DNA of 64,000 nt, taken from Clostridium guangxiense. GTDB lineage: Bacteria > Bacillota > Clostridia > Clostridiales > Clostridiaceae. Position numbers and translations under genes: made by a program. The first letter of the stretch is position 1; every line of letters begins with the position of its first letter. Below, piece by piece: positions 49,001 to 56,930 of this stretch. The stretch spans positions 1 through 64,000 of the forward strand of contig NZ_JAJNKE010000006.1 of assembly GCF_021043395.1 (NCBI RefSeq). The letters are read 5' to 3'. The notes under the pieces were generated by a model. That model was given only the letters and a program-made list of their open reading frames with translations, was not told the origin of the DNA and searched no databases.

Positions 49001-50112
49001 CTGTAATAGTTGGTGATGACAAACAGATAAGTCCTCAGGCGGTTGGAATTGGCGAAGAGAATATAGATGAGCTTATAGATAGACACTTAAAAGAGATACC
49101 TCATTCAGAATGGTTTGATTTGCAGACGAGCCTTTACAATACGGCCCTTAGAGTATTTCCAGATAGGCTTCTTTTGAGGGAGCATTTTAGGTGTGCACCT
49201 GAAATAATAGGCTTTAGCAATAATTTGAGTTACTCCGGTGAAATAATTCCTTTGAGGTATCCTAGAGGTAGGGATGCATTTATATATCCTATAAAAGCTG
49301 TAAAAGTAAAAAATGGTTCTAAGGATAATATGAGCCAGGTCAATATGAATGAGGCTAAGGAGATAGTTGATCAAATAGTAAAGTGCTGTAACAATCCTCA
49401 GTATGATAATATGACCATGGGAGTAATTTCGCTCTTGGGGGATCAGCAGGCTGAAATTATTGAGAATCTTTTAAGACACAGGCTTGGTGAGAGAGAACTT
49501 TTAAGAAGAAAGCTTTTATGCGGTGATGCTTATTCTTTTCAAGGGGATGAAAGGGACGTTATGTATTTGTCCATGGTTGTTTCAAATAACAGCAAGTTAA
49601 CAGCGTTAACCCGTGAGGCAGATGTTAGAAGATTCAATGTTGCAGCTAGCCGTGCTAGAAATCAGATGTGGGTTTTTTATTCTGTTGATGAGGATAAATT
49701 AAGCAGCAACTGTATAAGAACTAAGTTTCTCAGGTATTGTCTTGATCCTAATATAGCATCTTGTAAGCGCAATAGTGATAATATGATTTTAGCTGGCGAA
49801 TTTGAAAAAGATGTGTTTAATGCTGTTAAAAAAAGAGGCTATGATATTAAACCTTTTGTTGGTCTTGGAAAATATAAAGTTGATTTTATTATAGAGGATG
49901 AAAATAATAGAATTGCAGTTGAATGTGATGGCGGAAGATGGAGTAATATTGAGGATTGGGAAAAGCATAGAGAAAGGCAGATGGCCCTTGAAAGGGTTGG
50001 TTGGGTATTTTATAGAATAAGAGGAAGTGAATTTTACAGAAATCAAGATAGAACTATAAATAGGCTATTAAACAAGCTTAATGAACTGGGCATAAAGAAG
50101 ATAACAGCGTAG
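46060..50112 (+). CDS. SF1 helicase with a Vsr/DUF559-like C-terminal nuclease domain
   Basis: This 1350-residue protein combines an SF1-type (UPF1/Dna2-like, AAA_11/AAA_12) helicase with a C-terminal endonuclease-like domain. Walker A is QGPPGTGKSHT near residue 298, Walker B-like VVIFDESSQSD is near residue 957, and later motifs include GDDKQISPQAV, LREHFRC and the final motif AASRARNQMWVF near residue 1190. The last 90 residues read VDFIIEDENNRIAVECDGG near residue 1272 followed by ERVGWVFYRIRG, the MTES/Vsr-like restriction-fold pattern. A long helical insert separates the helicase motifs. GGGGGA stands before ATG 46060. It may act in DNA repair or in defence; it stands alone, with no methylase or partner. 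Confidence 0.85.
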   Translation: MDTRTKVKELFSYLLSVKNMDEEVIRNISQYDKLYWKQEFENKNGVILNNDGEEEWLAVGKENKKLYDSFFQLYLLIQKNSENMEIVWGNHILAWNKGDKKILHPIFTTKMELSFDAENGKFLLKPYDNRTIMELDMLSGMIIPNSDKIIEIKNEFENGITDVRDIKNVKEILYKTVHYLSAEINPEGEIKENIETFNEIKATEYPVFYDASLIIVRKTDSRLWNKELNNIMDVIDLGYPIPLPIKALVETEKMGEIEEENEEWKSVGENLLFPLPANEEQKEVVKKLCDNFGVVVQGPPGTGKSHTIVNLICHLLAHGKRVLVTSQTGRALKVLSDKVPEEIRPLCMSLLGDDTKSLKQLDDSVRKITENLSLNPEDINKEVIPLKKELSDCRMKQKVLYEKIKEAECIETKKLNIKGQIYTLMEIAKWVRKNENELNWIDDEVSMDTDCPINDQQFAHFIYLLNSVNNKDIGKVNSALKVFSQLPQCDEVCSTVEDYVELEKEYFKNKENIKGWSLPYDEKVDYDKVINLLDKAEDRMEFIEKSWLKDLMVCYYSSEVERPAIKHLYVKSSEYIRRLSDIQSRIVSHKIKICEDKDFDKFEADFKNIYSHIKSSGKLNKLYKTLHREYKYIFKGCLVDNNTIEYGEQAETVKLYLDKKDIEKELMELWNSNVKKFKGEEIKEFDADTFVKLEREIKNLGEVVNWNINYRSKIVDSLGEITFLSNIDWYKKDTYSYLKRGILSIRNIKNYEKEKTYISGVTKMCRNTYGIDCLTDGIDKKDTQRIKKAYGEILRLKELVPAVKEINMFKNKLEAAAPLFTSKLLKSNKREAYKNISQAWKWKQMNGFLKKAHNLRTDILEKNIENEKIKEKVLIKEIVAKKAWYNQIVNTTDIQKRSLYAWLQAVKRIGKGRGKFALKYRNMAQREMEKCKDCIPVWIMPLNKVIENIKLNKNLFDVVIFDESSQSDIFGLSALMRGKRAVIVGDDKQISPQAVGIGEENIDELIDRHLKEIPHSEWFDLQTSLYNTALRVFPDRLLLREHFRCAPEIIGFSNNLSYSGEIIPLRYPRGRDAFIYPIKAVKVKNGSKDNMSQVNMNEAKEIVDQIVKCCNNPQYDNMTMGVISLLGDQQAEIIENLLRHRLGERELLRRKLLCGDAYSFQGDERDVMYLSMVVSNNSKLTALTREADVRRFNVAASRARNQMWVFYSVDEDKLSSNCIRTKFLRYCLDPNIASCKRNSDNMILAGEFEKDVFNAVKKRGYDIKPFVGLGKYKVDFIIEDENNRIAVECDGGRWSNIEDWEKHRERQMALERVGWVFYRIRGSEFYRNQDRTINRLLNKLNELGIKKITA

Positions 50113-50139
50113 AAAATGGTGGACATAAGAAGGACTACA

Positions 50140-50385
50140 GTGAAGGGTTTTAACTTACTTCGTTCGTTAAAAGACTAAGGTTTTCGCTGTGCGAAAGGTG
50201 AAGGGTTTTACGATGCTGTGCACGTAAAAGGTGAACTTTTTTACCTTCGATAAAAAGTTAAGGATGATTTACCTCCGTTTTACTGCGGAAAATCTTTAAC
50301 TTATTTAAATTGTCTATTTTTCGTAGTAAAGCGGAGAAAAATATTTCTTAATATTTTGCAGTGGCGAAATCCTTCACTATTAGCG
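50140..50385. repeat. cluster of imperfect intergenic palindromes
   Basis: The region holds ACAGTGAAGGGTTTTAAC and a series of short hairpins (for example GTTTTCGCTGTGCGAAAGG and TTTACGATGCTGTGCACGTAAA), and then GGATGATTTACC with a complementary end. The elements resemble 36725 and 45004 in sequence. The stretch 50113-50595 has no gene. Confidence 0.6.
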
Positions 50386-50442
50386 GGGATAGGTGGCGGT
50401 GTTATTGAAAATATACATGTAGTGTCTTTCGTTTTTAAGATC

Positions 50443-50477
50443 AAAAAAGAGTGGGTGCAATTGAACTGCTCTTTTTT
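50443..50477. terminator. terminator-like hairpin
   Basis: AAAAAAGAG at 50443-50451 pairs with CTCTTTTTT ending at 50477 around GTGCAATTGAAC. It can act in either orientation. Confidence 0.55.
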
Positions 50478-50595
50478 ATTTATAAAAATTTTTAATTCGC
50501 TTTTTAAGTAAATTAAAGATAAGTTTAAAAACGTTGAGTTATGTAGTAAATAGTGGTAATATTGACATAAGAAAGAAGTAAATGGGTGATTCAAT

Positions 50596-53289
50596 ATGAT
50601 TTCAGTTGACTTTGAAAAATTAAAAGAACTTTATGAGATTGTAAATAGATTTCAAGGCAGTGTTAGTGAAAATTTAAGCAGGGCAGAAGCACAAACCTCT
50701 GGTATAAGAGCAGATGGGGACAAGCTTCTTCGTCATTTAAATGAAATTAAGCGATTTTTAGATGATGAAATTTCAAGATATCAAAGAGTAGAAAGAAAAT
50801 TAAATGAAAAGGCAAATGCAATTACCTTTAGAGGTTCAAAAGCATTAAGTGCAGTATACATAAATAATATAAGTGAAAATGTACAAGTGAGAGCAGCTAA
50901 TATAAATGCAGAAGCTTTTATACCACTAGCATTAAATGGTGATGCAGGACTTGAAAGTAAAAGCAGTGAATTAAAATTAAAGAGTGAAAATGCAGTTGAT
51001 AAAAGCTTAAAGGCAGTAGAAAGTGAAATATATAAAGCGTTGAGTGATAAAGATCTTGAAGGGCTAAAAGAAAATGGAGTAGATCTTGTAAAAATAAAAG
51101 TGGAAGAGTTTTTTACTTTTGATAAAAACGAATCAAAAGAGCTTTCAAAGGAAGAGGAAAAATATAAAAATAATTTAGAAGAAGATTGGGATAACTTTAA
51201 AAGTAATATCTGGAATGAGTTTAAAAAGGATCATCCAGAGGTAGTAAAAAAGCTTGAAGAAATAAAAAATCAAATTGAAGTAGAACTAAAAACAGCATGG
51301 AATAATTTTAAAAAGGATTATCCAATACTTGCTCAAATATTAAAAGTAAGTTATAAAACAGTTAAAGGAATAATTGAAGGAGGCATAGATGTTGGAAAAG
51401 GACTTGTGGAAGCCCCTTTTCAATTGGTTCATTTGTTAGGACAGCAGTTATATGATTTTAAAAAAGATCCATTAGGTACTGCAAAAAAGTGGTTAACTGT
51501 TGGAGGAAATATATATACACTTTTAAATGGAATGCCACCGTTAACACAAGAACAGGCAAATTTCCGAGCAGGCTTAGTTCAAATGGTACGAACTACAATA
51601 GATAAAAACATAATTCATGGGGATGCAGAAAGTAGATCAAGGTTTGTGACTAATGTTGCAGGAAATATAGCAATTTTTGTATTTACAGATGGTGCAGGTG
51701 CATCAAGTAAAGCTGGTGAAGCAGGAGAAGTAGTGGAAGAGGTATCCAACGGAGAAAAGGCAGAAGAAGCTTTAAATACAATAGGAAAAACAGAGGATGC
51801 TTTGAATACTGCTGGAAAAGCAGAAGATGCTGTGAGCACAGCAGGTAAGGCTGAAAGCTGGTGGTCAAAATTAGAAGCTCCACTTAAAACCTTCTCCAAT
51901 TTTAATAAAGAATTTTCTAAAGCAGCAAATACTTTGAAGGCATGCATAAATACAAAAGTAGAAGAAGTATTTACAATAGTAAAGGAAACAAAAGATTTAG
52001 GAAAATCAATATTGTACAAGCTGAGAGATCCAGTTAATGAGGTAAAGGAAATAATACTACCTAAAAGGGAACTTACGGAAAATCAAGAAAGAATCATTTT
52101 AGAAGGCTGTTTTACAGGAGAAACTCTTATAAATACTGAGCTTGGATTAAGGAGAATAGACAGTATAAAAGAGGGAGAAAAAGTATATGCAGAAGATGCG
52201 AAAACTGGAGAAAAAGAACTAAAAAAAGTATTATATGTATACAAAAAGCACTCAAAAGATATTATAATAATAACAATAGGAAAAGAAAAAATAGAAACAA
52301 CAGCACCCCATTTATTTTATACAGAAGAAGGCTTTAAGCCAGCTGAGAGGATAAAAGCAGGCGAGAAAATAAAAAATAATAATGGAACTTACAAGGAAGT
52401 AATAGATATAACTGCAAGACACACAGAAGAAGCAATTTACAATCTAAATGTAGAGGATTATCACACATATTTTGTAGGTGAGAGCAGTTTACTCGTGCAC
52501 AATGATTGTTCAGTGAGTAATGAAGAGGTAAAAACTGTAACGGATGCTATTAGGAAAGGAAAAAGGGATAGTGAAGTTGCAGGCAAAGAAGCTAAAGATG
52601 TTCAGCCTTCTAGTGTGAAAGAGGGAGAAGGTACTGAGGGGGTAAGTAATGCTGAGTTAAATACGTGTGATAGTATTAAAAAAATCATTAATGATAAAGG
52701 ATATTCAGTAGATGAATTTGCTCAGTTATTGCATCCAGATAGAGTATTAAGTGATTCGGAAAGGTCGCTTGTAGATTCTGTAAGAAATGAAATAGGCAAG
52801 CCATCATCAGACACATTAATGTGTAAAACAATACCACAAAGCGACATATATAAATACTTATATAATCCTGACTATGATGGAGTTAGAGGTTTTACAGCTG
52901 TAGAAGAACATGGGGCTAATTTAAAAACACTACTTGATAAATATAATGGGGCAAGATTAGACTACAATAATACAGCATTTAAAACTACAAATGGAGTTGA
53001 TGGTATTTCACAATCAGTAGGCTTACCAGATAAAGTTTATGGAACAATAGAATATAAAGCAAATGATGTTAGTGAAATATCCATTCCTGATTGGAAGCCT
53101 AAGCCTGAGGATTATCCTTATACAGGGAAAGCATTTACAGGTAGTACTAATGTAGTGCTACCAGAATATTATCAATCAGCTAGGAAATTTATGAATGGAG
53201 ATAAACTTAAGATTCTAGACAGTAAAACCGGAGATATAGTACAGCAATTTATCTATGATGAGAAGCTTGGATGGCTTGAATTAAAGTGA
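50596..53289 (+). CDS. polymorphic toxin with a HINT domain and a novel C-terminal effector
   Basis: This 897-residue protein has the modular plan of a polymorphic toxin. Residues 1-110 are a coiled, helical N-terminal region resembling LXG/WXG100 substrates of type VII secretion, with no classic signal peptide. Residues 130-400 are helical and include an Ala-rich set of repeats ending in TAGKAE (ALNTAGKAEDA is typical). Residues 505-635 are a HINT (intein-like autoprocessing) domain: CFTGETLINTELGLRRIDS, TAPHLFYTEEGFKPAERI and NVEDYHTYFVGE, ending at LLVHND, the standard HINT end. The last 260 residues are the exchangeable effector tail; I do not recognise it. A small gene follows after ten bases and is the likely immunity partner. 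Confidence 0.82.
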   Translation: MISVDFEKLKELYEIVNRFQGSVSENLSRAEAQTSGIRADGDKLLRHLNEIKRFLDDEISRYQRVERKLNEKANAITFRGSKALSAVYINNISENVQVRAANINAEAFIPLALNGDAGLESKSSELKLKSENAVDKSLKAVESEIYKALSDKDLEGLKENGVDLVKIKVEEFFTFDKNESKELSKEEEKYKNNLEEDWDNFKSNIWNEFKKDHPEVVKKLEEIKNQIEVELKTAWNNFKKDYPILAQILKVSYKTVKGIIEGGIDVGKGLVEAPFQLVHLLGQQLYDFKKDPLGTAKKWLTVGGNIYTLLNGMPPLTQEQANFRAGLVQMVRTTIDKNIIHGDAESRSRFVTNVAGNIAIFVFTDGAGASSKAGEAGEVVEEVSNGEKAEEALNTIGKTEDALNTAGKAEDAVSTAGKAESWWSKLEAPLKTFSNFNKEFSKAANTLKACINTKVEEVFTIVKETKDLGKSILYKLRDPVNEVKEIILPKRELTENQERIILEGCFTGETLINTELGLRRIDSIKEGEKVYAEDAKTGEKELKKVLYVYKKHSKDIIIITIGKEKIETTAPHLFYTEEGFKPAERIKAGEKIKNNNGTYKEVIDITARHTEEAIYNLNVEDYHTYFVGESSLLVHNDCSVSNEEVKTVTDAIRKGKRDSEVAGKEAKDVQPSSVKEGEGTEGVSNAELNTCDSIKKIINDKGYSVDEFAQLLHPDRVLSDSERSLVDSVRNEIGKPSSDTLMCKTIPQSDIYKYLYNPDYDGVRGFTAVEEHGANLKTLLDKYNGARLDYNNTAFKTTNGVDGISQSVGLPDKVYGTIEYKANDVSEISIPDWKPKPEDYPYTGKAFTGSTNVVLPEYYQSARKFMNGDKLKILDSKTGDIVQQFIYDEKLGWLELK

Positions 53290-53299
53290 GGTGTGAAAA

Positions 53300-53785
53300 G
53301 TGTCTAAAGCATATTGTATATATAAAGGTAAAACTTTTATACTTGATATTTATAATAATAAATTAGAAATAACTAGTAATAAAAGGGAGGATGTAAATAA
53401 TGGATTTAAAGAGTATGTTGACGTGTTAGGAAATAGACATAGTGATATATTGGTAAAAGAAGTAAGTGCAGACGATTTAGAATTTGCTTATGAATTAAAA
53501 TATAAAGTAATGTATAACAATATAGAATTTGAGCCATGGTCTATAGGCAAACATATACTAAATGAAGAGAAAATTTCATTGTTTACAAGTAATTCAGATT
53601 TAGCATCCATACATGGATTTACTAAAGAAGAGCAATTCGTATTTAAAAAGGAACTAAAATTAGATGATATAGAAGCTTTAATTGAAATCAAAAAACCTAT
53701 ATTAAAATTTAATTACTTAAAAGAGGAAAAAACAAAGATAGAACAAAAAGATATTAAAGATTATCTTGCAAAGATTATTGAATAG
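53300..53785 (+). CDS. probable immunity protein of the upstream toxin
   Basis: This 161-residue acidic protein starts at GTG 53300 with GAGGTGTG upstream, ten bases after the toxin's stop codon. It has no signal peptide, membrane segment or Cys-rich motif, and is a mixed alpha/beta protein (YCIYKGKTFILDIYNNKLEI at the start). It matches no family I can name with confidence. Its place, size and spacing are what is expected of an immunity protein. It is probably co-transcribed with the toxin. Confidence 0.7.
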   Translation: MSKAYCIYKGKTFILDIYNNKLEITSNKREDVNNGFKEYVDVLGNRHSDILVKEVSADDLEFAYELKYKVMYNNIEFEPWSIGKHILNEEKISLFTSNSDLASIHGFTKEEQFVFKKELKLDDIEALIEIKKPILKFNYLKEEKTKIEQKDIKDYLAKIIE

Positions 53786-53869
53786 TAACTGCAAAATAAT
53801 ATTATAATTGGATTCATAATAAATCAAAAGAATGAATGGTTGCATTTTACAATAGAGATGTAAAATACT

Positions 53870-53949
53870 TCACTGCATAATATTAATAATGCAGTGAAAA
53901 AATGAAATGAATCAGCTGAAATTTAAGTAGACTGGTTCATTATTTTTTT
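53870..53949 (+). terminator. two hairpins after the immunity gene, the second a terminator
   Basis: TTCACTGCAT pairs with ATGCAGTGAA (53870-53899). A second stem, AATGAATCAG (53906-53915) with CTGGTTCATT (53932-53941), is followed by a run of seven T. The bases 53950-54244 hold no gene I can support. Confidence 0.7.
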
Positions 53950-54244
53950 AGCGGTTAACATATTCAATAAATACATCATTCAAAAGAACTATATTAAAAA
54001 GCAACGATAATACATCAGAAAACAGAGTTTTAAAAGACTGTGGATAAGAGTTGCATTGAATTTAAAAAGTGATGAATAAAGGCTAAAGCTACTGATTTAA
54101 TAGAAATTGATAAATGATTAAAATCTTTTCAGCGGTTCCTCAAGTGTAAGTATCTGATAAAGGATTTCCTGGATAACTAGAACAGGCATCTTTAGAAGAC
54201 CGTAAAACGAGCATTAAGATATATCAGCAAAACTGAAAACTATA

Positions 54245-54279
54245 GAGTCAATTGCGAATTTAAGCAATCGGCTTTTTCT
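54245..54279 (+). terminator. terminator-like hairpin related to that after the RRNPP peptide gene
   Basis: GAGTCAATTGC (54245-54255) pairs with GCAATCGGCTT (54264-54274) with one mismatch and two G-U pairs, then TTTT. It is a degraded copy of the perfect terminator at 56773-56807. Confidence 0.55.
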
Positions 54280-55155
54280 ACGAACCACGATAGATAAAAA
54301 TGTAATTCATGGAGATGCAGAAAGTAGAGCAAGGCTTACAGTTAACGTTGCAGGCAATCTAGCTATTTTTATGATTTCAGATGGGACAAGTTCTGTGAAA
54401 GAAGTGGGAGAAGCTTCAAAAGTAGTAGAAGAAGTATCAGATGTGGAAAAGGCAGATGAAGCTGTAAACACTGCTGAAAAGGCAGAAGGAGCAATGAATG
54501 CAGTAGAAAATGCAGAAGGCTTAATGCAAAAATCAGGAGATTTAACTGAAGCAGGCAGCTTTGATAAAACAGCAGGAATTGAAGGAAAATACAGCGGCGA
54601 AGGAAAAGGACTTGATGAAAAGTTTGATGTAAAAGATGTAGATTTATCAAAGAGTGCTATAATAAAAACACTAAAAAGTAACTTTAATGCCATATTTGAT
54701 ATAGTTTATTAAACAGTTGACCTAGGAAAATCAATATTATTTAAGATGATAGATGGTTCGGAACAAATTATAGAAAAAGCAGTACTAAAAGCGTCACAAA
54801 TAAAGGATGCGGCCTTAGAGTTCTGCATTACAGGAGATACTTTAGTATTAACTAAAAATGGATATGCAAGGATTGGTACAATAAAAGTAGGAGACTATGT
54901 ATATTCCAGAGATTTAGAAGGAAAAGAAGAAGGTACAAAGAAGTACTACAAGTTCACAGAAGAAATACTTGTGAATTTGTATATTTAAATGTTGGAGGAG
55001 AAGAAATAAAAACAACTCCAAAACATTTATTTTTTAAGGCAGATGGACAGTGGGAAACAGCAAGTAATCTAAAAGTAGGAGATGAATTGGTTTCTGAAAC
55101 AGGAGAAAATAAAATAGTTTTGAGGTATAAGGTAAAGCTGCCAAGAGAGATTTAG
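54278..55155 (+). pseudogene. remnant of a second HINT-containing polymorphic toxin
   Basis: From 54278 the frame reads TTIDKNVIHGDAESRARL, nearly the same as the middle of the toxin at 50596 (about residue 335 on), so the first third is absent. It continues with the Ala-rich repeat region and is cut by an in-frame TAA at 54710-54712. It then resumes with DLGKSILFKMIDGSEQ and a HINT start (FCITGDTLVLTKNGYARIG). A frame change near 54970 leads to LNVGGEEIKTTPKHLFFKAD and TASNLKVGDELV, and the frame ends at 55153-55155. No effector tail or immunity gene follows. It is a decayed duplicate or displaced cassette of the system at 50596. Confidence 0.85.
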
Positions 55156-55294
55156 CTTATAATAATAATTCACTTTCTCATTCAGTTAATGAAAAATCAT
55201 CACAAGATTTAAATGTTTAAAATTTCATTTACAAAATTTTCATTTAATGTTATTATTAAAGAAATTGGTGGGAAAATGGGGTGATTGAACAATA

Positions 55295-56587
55295 ATGAAG
55301 AGTACAGTGGTGACTGATGGTGAAAAATTAAGGGCGATTAGAGATAGATACAAATTAAAGCAAAGTGATATTGCCGGAAAAGATATTACTAGAAATTTAT
55401 TAAGTGAAATTGAAACAGGTAAAGCCATCATTACGAAAAATACGGCGGAGATAATTATAAAAAACTTAAAAGAAATTGGAAGAAAACGTAATCTAAAGAT
55501 TGATGAAACTGTTGAGTATTTAATGGAAAATACATTAGTTCAAGCTACGAAGATACTTGATGATTACATAGCAAAGTTGAAGGAATTACTAATAAGTAAG
55601 GGTGAAGGTTTTACTCAAACGCTTAAAGAAGCAAAAAGTTTTTTAGCTGACTGGGATATTAGTGATAAGATGGCTTCTATTTATGAATTAGCAGGAGATT
55701 ATTATTATATTAATAATGAAATGTATGAAAGTATAATGTATTATGAAAAAGCTGTAACTGCTATTGGAAAGTTAGTTGTTTCTGATCAATTATTACAAGT
55801 TTTTTCGAATATAGTAAAAGCTTATATTCTTGTTGGTGATTATGATAAGGCCATAGAGAGTTCTACTTTTGTAATAGAGCATTTTGATAATTTGTCATCA
55901 GAGTATATTGTTAAATTTATGTACAATCGTGCATATGGTTATTCTTTGCTTAATAAGTATGAATTGGCAATAAGGGATATTGACAAAATAGAAAACCTTG
56001 TAAGTAAAGATGATATACAAAAATATTTTATGGTTTTTGATACTAAAGCAGTATGTTTACATGAATCAAGGAAATATGATGAAGCTTTAAAATTATATAA
56101 TAAAATTTTGGATGTGTTGGGCAGTGAGTATATAGATAAAAAATTAGCTGTTTATGTAAATATGACTGAATTGTATTTAGCAACAGCAGTTAGAGATAAA
56201 GCTAATAGTACGCTGTCTATAATAGAAAAAGAAATACCTTTTCTTGATAGTAATAGTTCTTATGAGGTTAATATTTTGTTTGATCTGGGGAAGATATATA
56301 AGGAATTGGGCAATATGGAAGAAGCTAATAAATATTATAATAAAGGATTAGATGCTGCTAGGAAAAAGAAAGATTATGTTTTTGCTTGTGATATTCTTTA
56401 TGAATTAATAGATAATGCGGAAAGTATTGAAAGTGTAAATGATATAAAAAATAAAGTGTTTGTGATATCAGCTAAACAAGGAAAATTAGATTACAAGCTT
56501 ATTCATAAACTTATAAGTTTTTATATTGCTAACAATAATATATTTAAAATAGATGAAATAAATAAGTTTGCTTTGCAATTTGTTTAA
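55295..56587 (+). CDS. XRE-TPR transcriptional regulator, RRNPP-type quorum-sensing receptor
   Basis: This 430-residue protein has an N-terminal helix-turn-helix (EKLRAIRDRYKLKQSDIAGK near residue 10, then RNLLSEIETGKAII) and a C-terminal array of TPR-like helical hairpins at about residues 130-420 (for example YELAGDYYYINNEMYESIMY). That is the architecture of RRNPP receptors (Rgg, PlcR, PrgX and the Clostridium QsrX proteins), which bind short imported peptides. A 52-residue exported peptide gene follows after 16 bases, which makes the pairing very likely. A GGGGTGAT site precedes ATG 55295. It lies right after the broken toxin cassette. Confidence 0.88.
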   Translation: MKSTVVTDGEKLRAIRDRYKLKQSDIAGKDITRNLLSEIETGKAIITKNTAEIIIKNLKEIGRKRNLKIDETVEYLMENTLVQATKILDDYIAKLKELLISKGEGFTQTLKEAKSFLADWDISDKMASIYELAGDYYYINNEMYESIMYYEKAVTAIGKLVVSDQLLQVFSNIVKAYILVGDYDKAIESSTFVIEHFDNLSSEYIVKFMYNRAYGYSLLNKYELAIRDIDKIENLVSKDDIQKYFMVFDTKAVCLHESRKYDEALKLYNKILDVLGSEYIDKKLAVYVNMTELYLATAVRDKANSTLSIIEKEIPFLDSNSSYEVNILFDLGKIYKELGNMEEANKYYNKGLDAARKKKDYVFACDILYELIDNAESIESVNDIKNKVFVISAKQGKLDYKLIHKLISFYIANNNIFKIDEINKFALQFV

Positions 56588-56603
56588 AAGAGGAGGGAAT
56601 TAT

Positions 56604-56762
56604 AAAATGAAACTAAAAAAGTCTTATAAGGCACTAATAACTGTTTGTGCTGTATTACTAGTTGCAGTTGCTGTTACTGATGCAAGTTTAGTAAATTCAA
56701 TTGCTACAGTAGGCGGTGGTGCAATGAGTAAAGCTATTTATACAATACCTTTTATTTTTTAA
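56604..56762 (+). CDS. RRNPP signalling propeptide
   Basis: This 52-residue peptide has a basic start (MKLKKSYK), a hydrophobic export segment (ALITVCAVLLVAVAV) and a short C-terminal tail ending AMSKAIYTIPFIF. That is the form of Phr-, PapR- or QspX-type signalling propeptides, from which a five- to ten-residue mature peptide is cut outside the cell. AGGAGGG, seven to nine bases before ATG 56604, decides the start; the in-frame ATG at 56568 lies inside the regulator gene. It lies 16 bases behind the regulator and is followed by a perfect terminator. The mature form is probably in the last dozen residues. Confidence 0.85.
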   Translation, partial: KMKLKKSYKALITVCAVLLVAVAVTDASLVNSIATVGGGAMSKAIYTIPFIF

Positions 56763-56772
56763 AAAACATAAA

Positions 56773-56807
56773 GAGCCGATTGCAATTTCAAGCAATCGGC
56801 TCTTTTT
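56773..56807 (+). terminator. perfect rho-independent terminator after the propeptide
   Basis: GAGCCGATTGC (56773-56783) and GCAATCGGCTC (56792-56802) are perfect complements around an eight-base loop, followed by five T. The 56808-57264 stretch contains no gene except the leader of 57265. Confidence 0.92.
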
Positions 56808-56930
56808 AATGCAAGTCCTCTTAACAAAGTATAAAATTAAATATATAATTAAAACAAGAAGAGGCGCGTATGAATAAACCACTTGAAAGCTTTAAAATAT
56901 ATTTGGTAGGTTTTACAAGTAATGTTTTTT

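Noticed and set aside
50596-55155. A prophage carrying the toxin cassettes
   Set aside because: No integrase, capsid, portal, terminase or attachment-site pair is seen; the organisation fits a polymorphic toxin locus.
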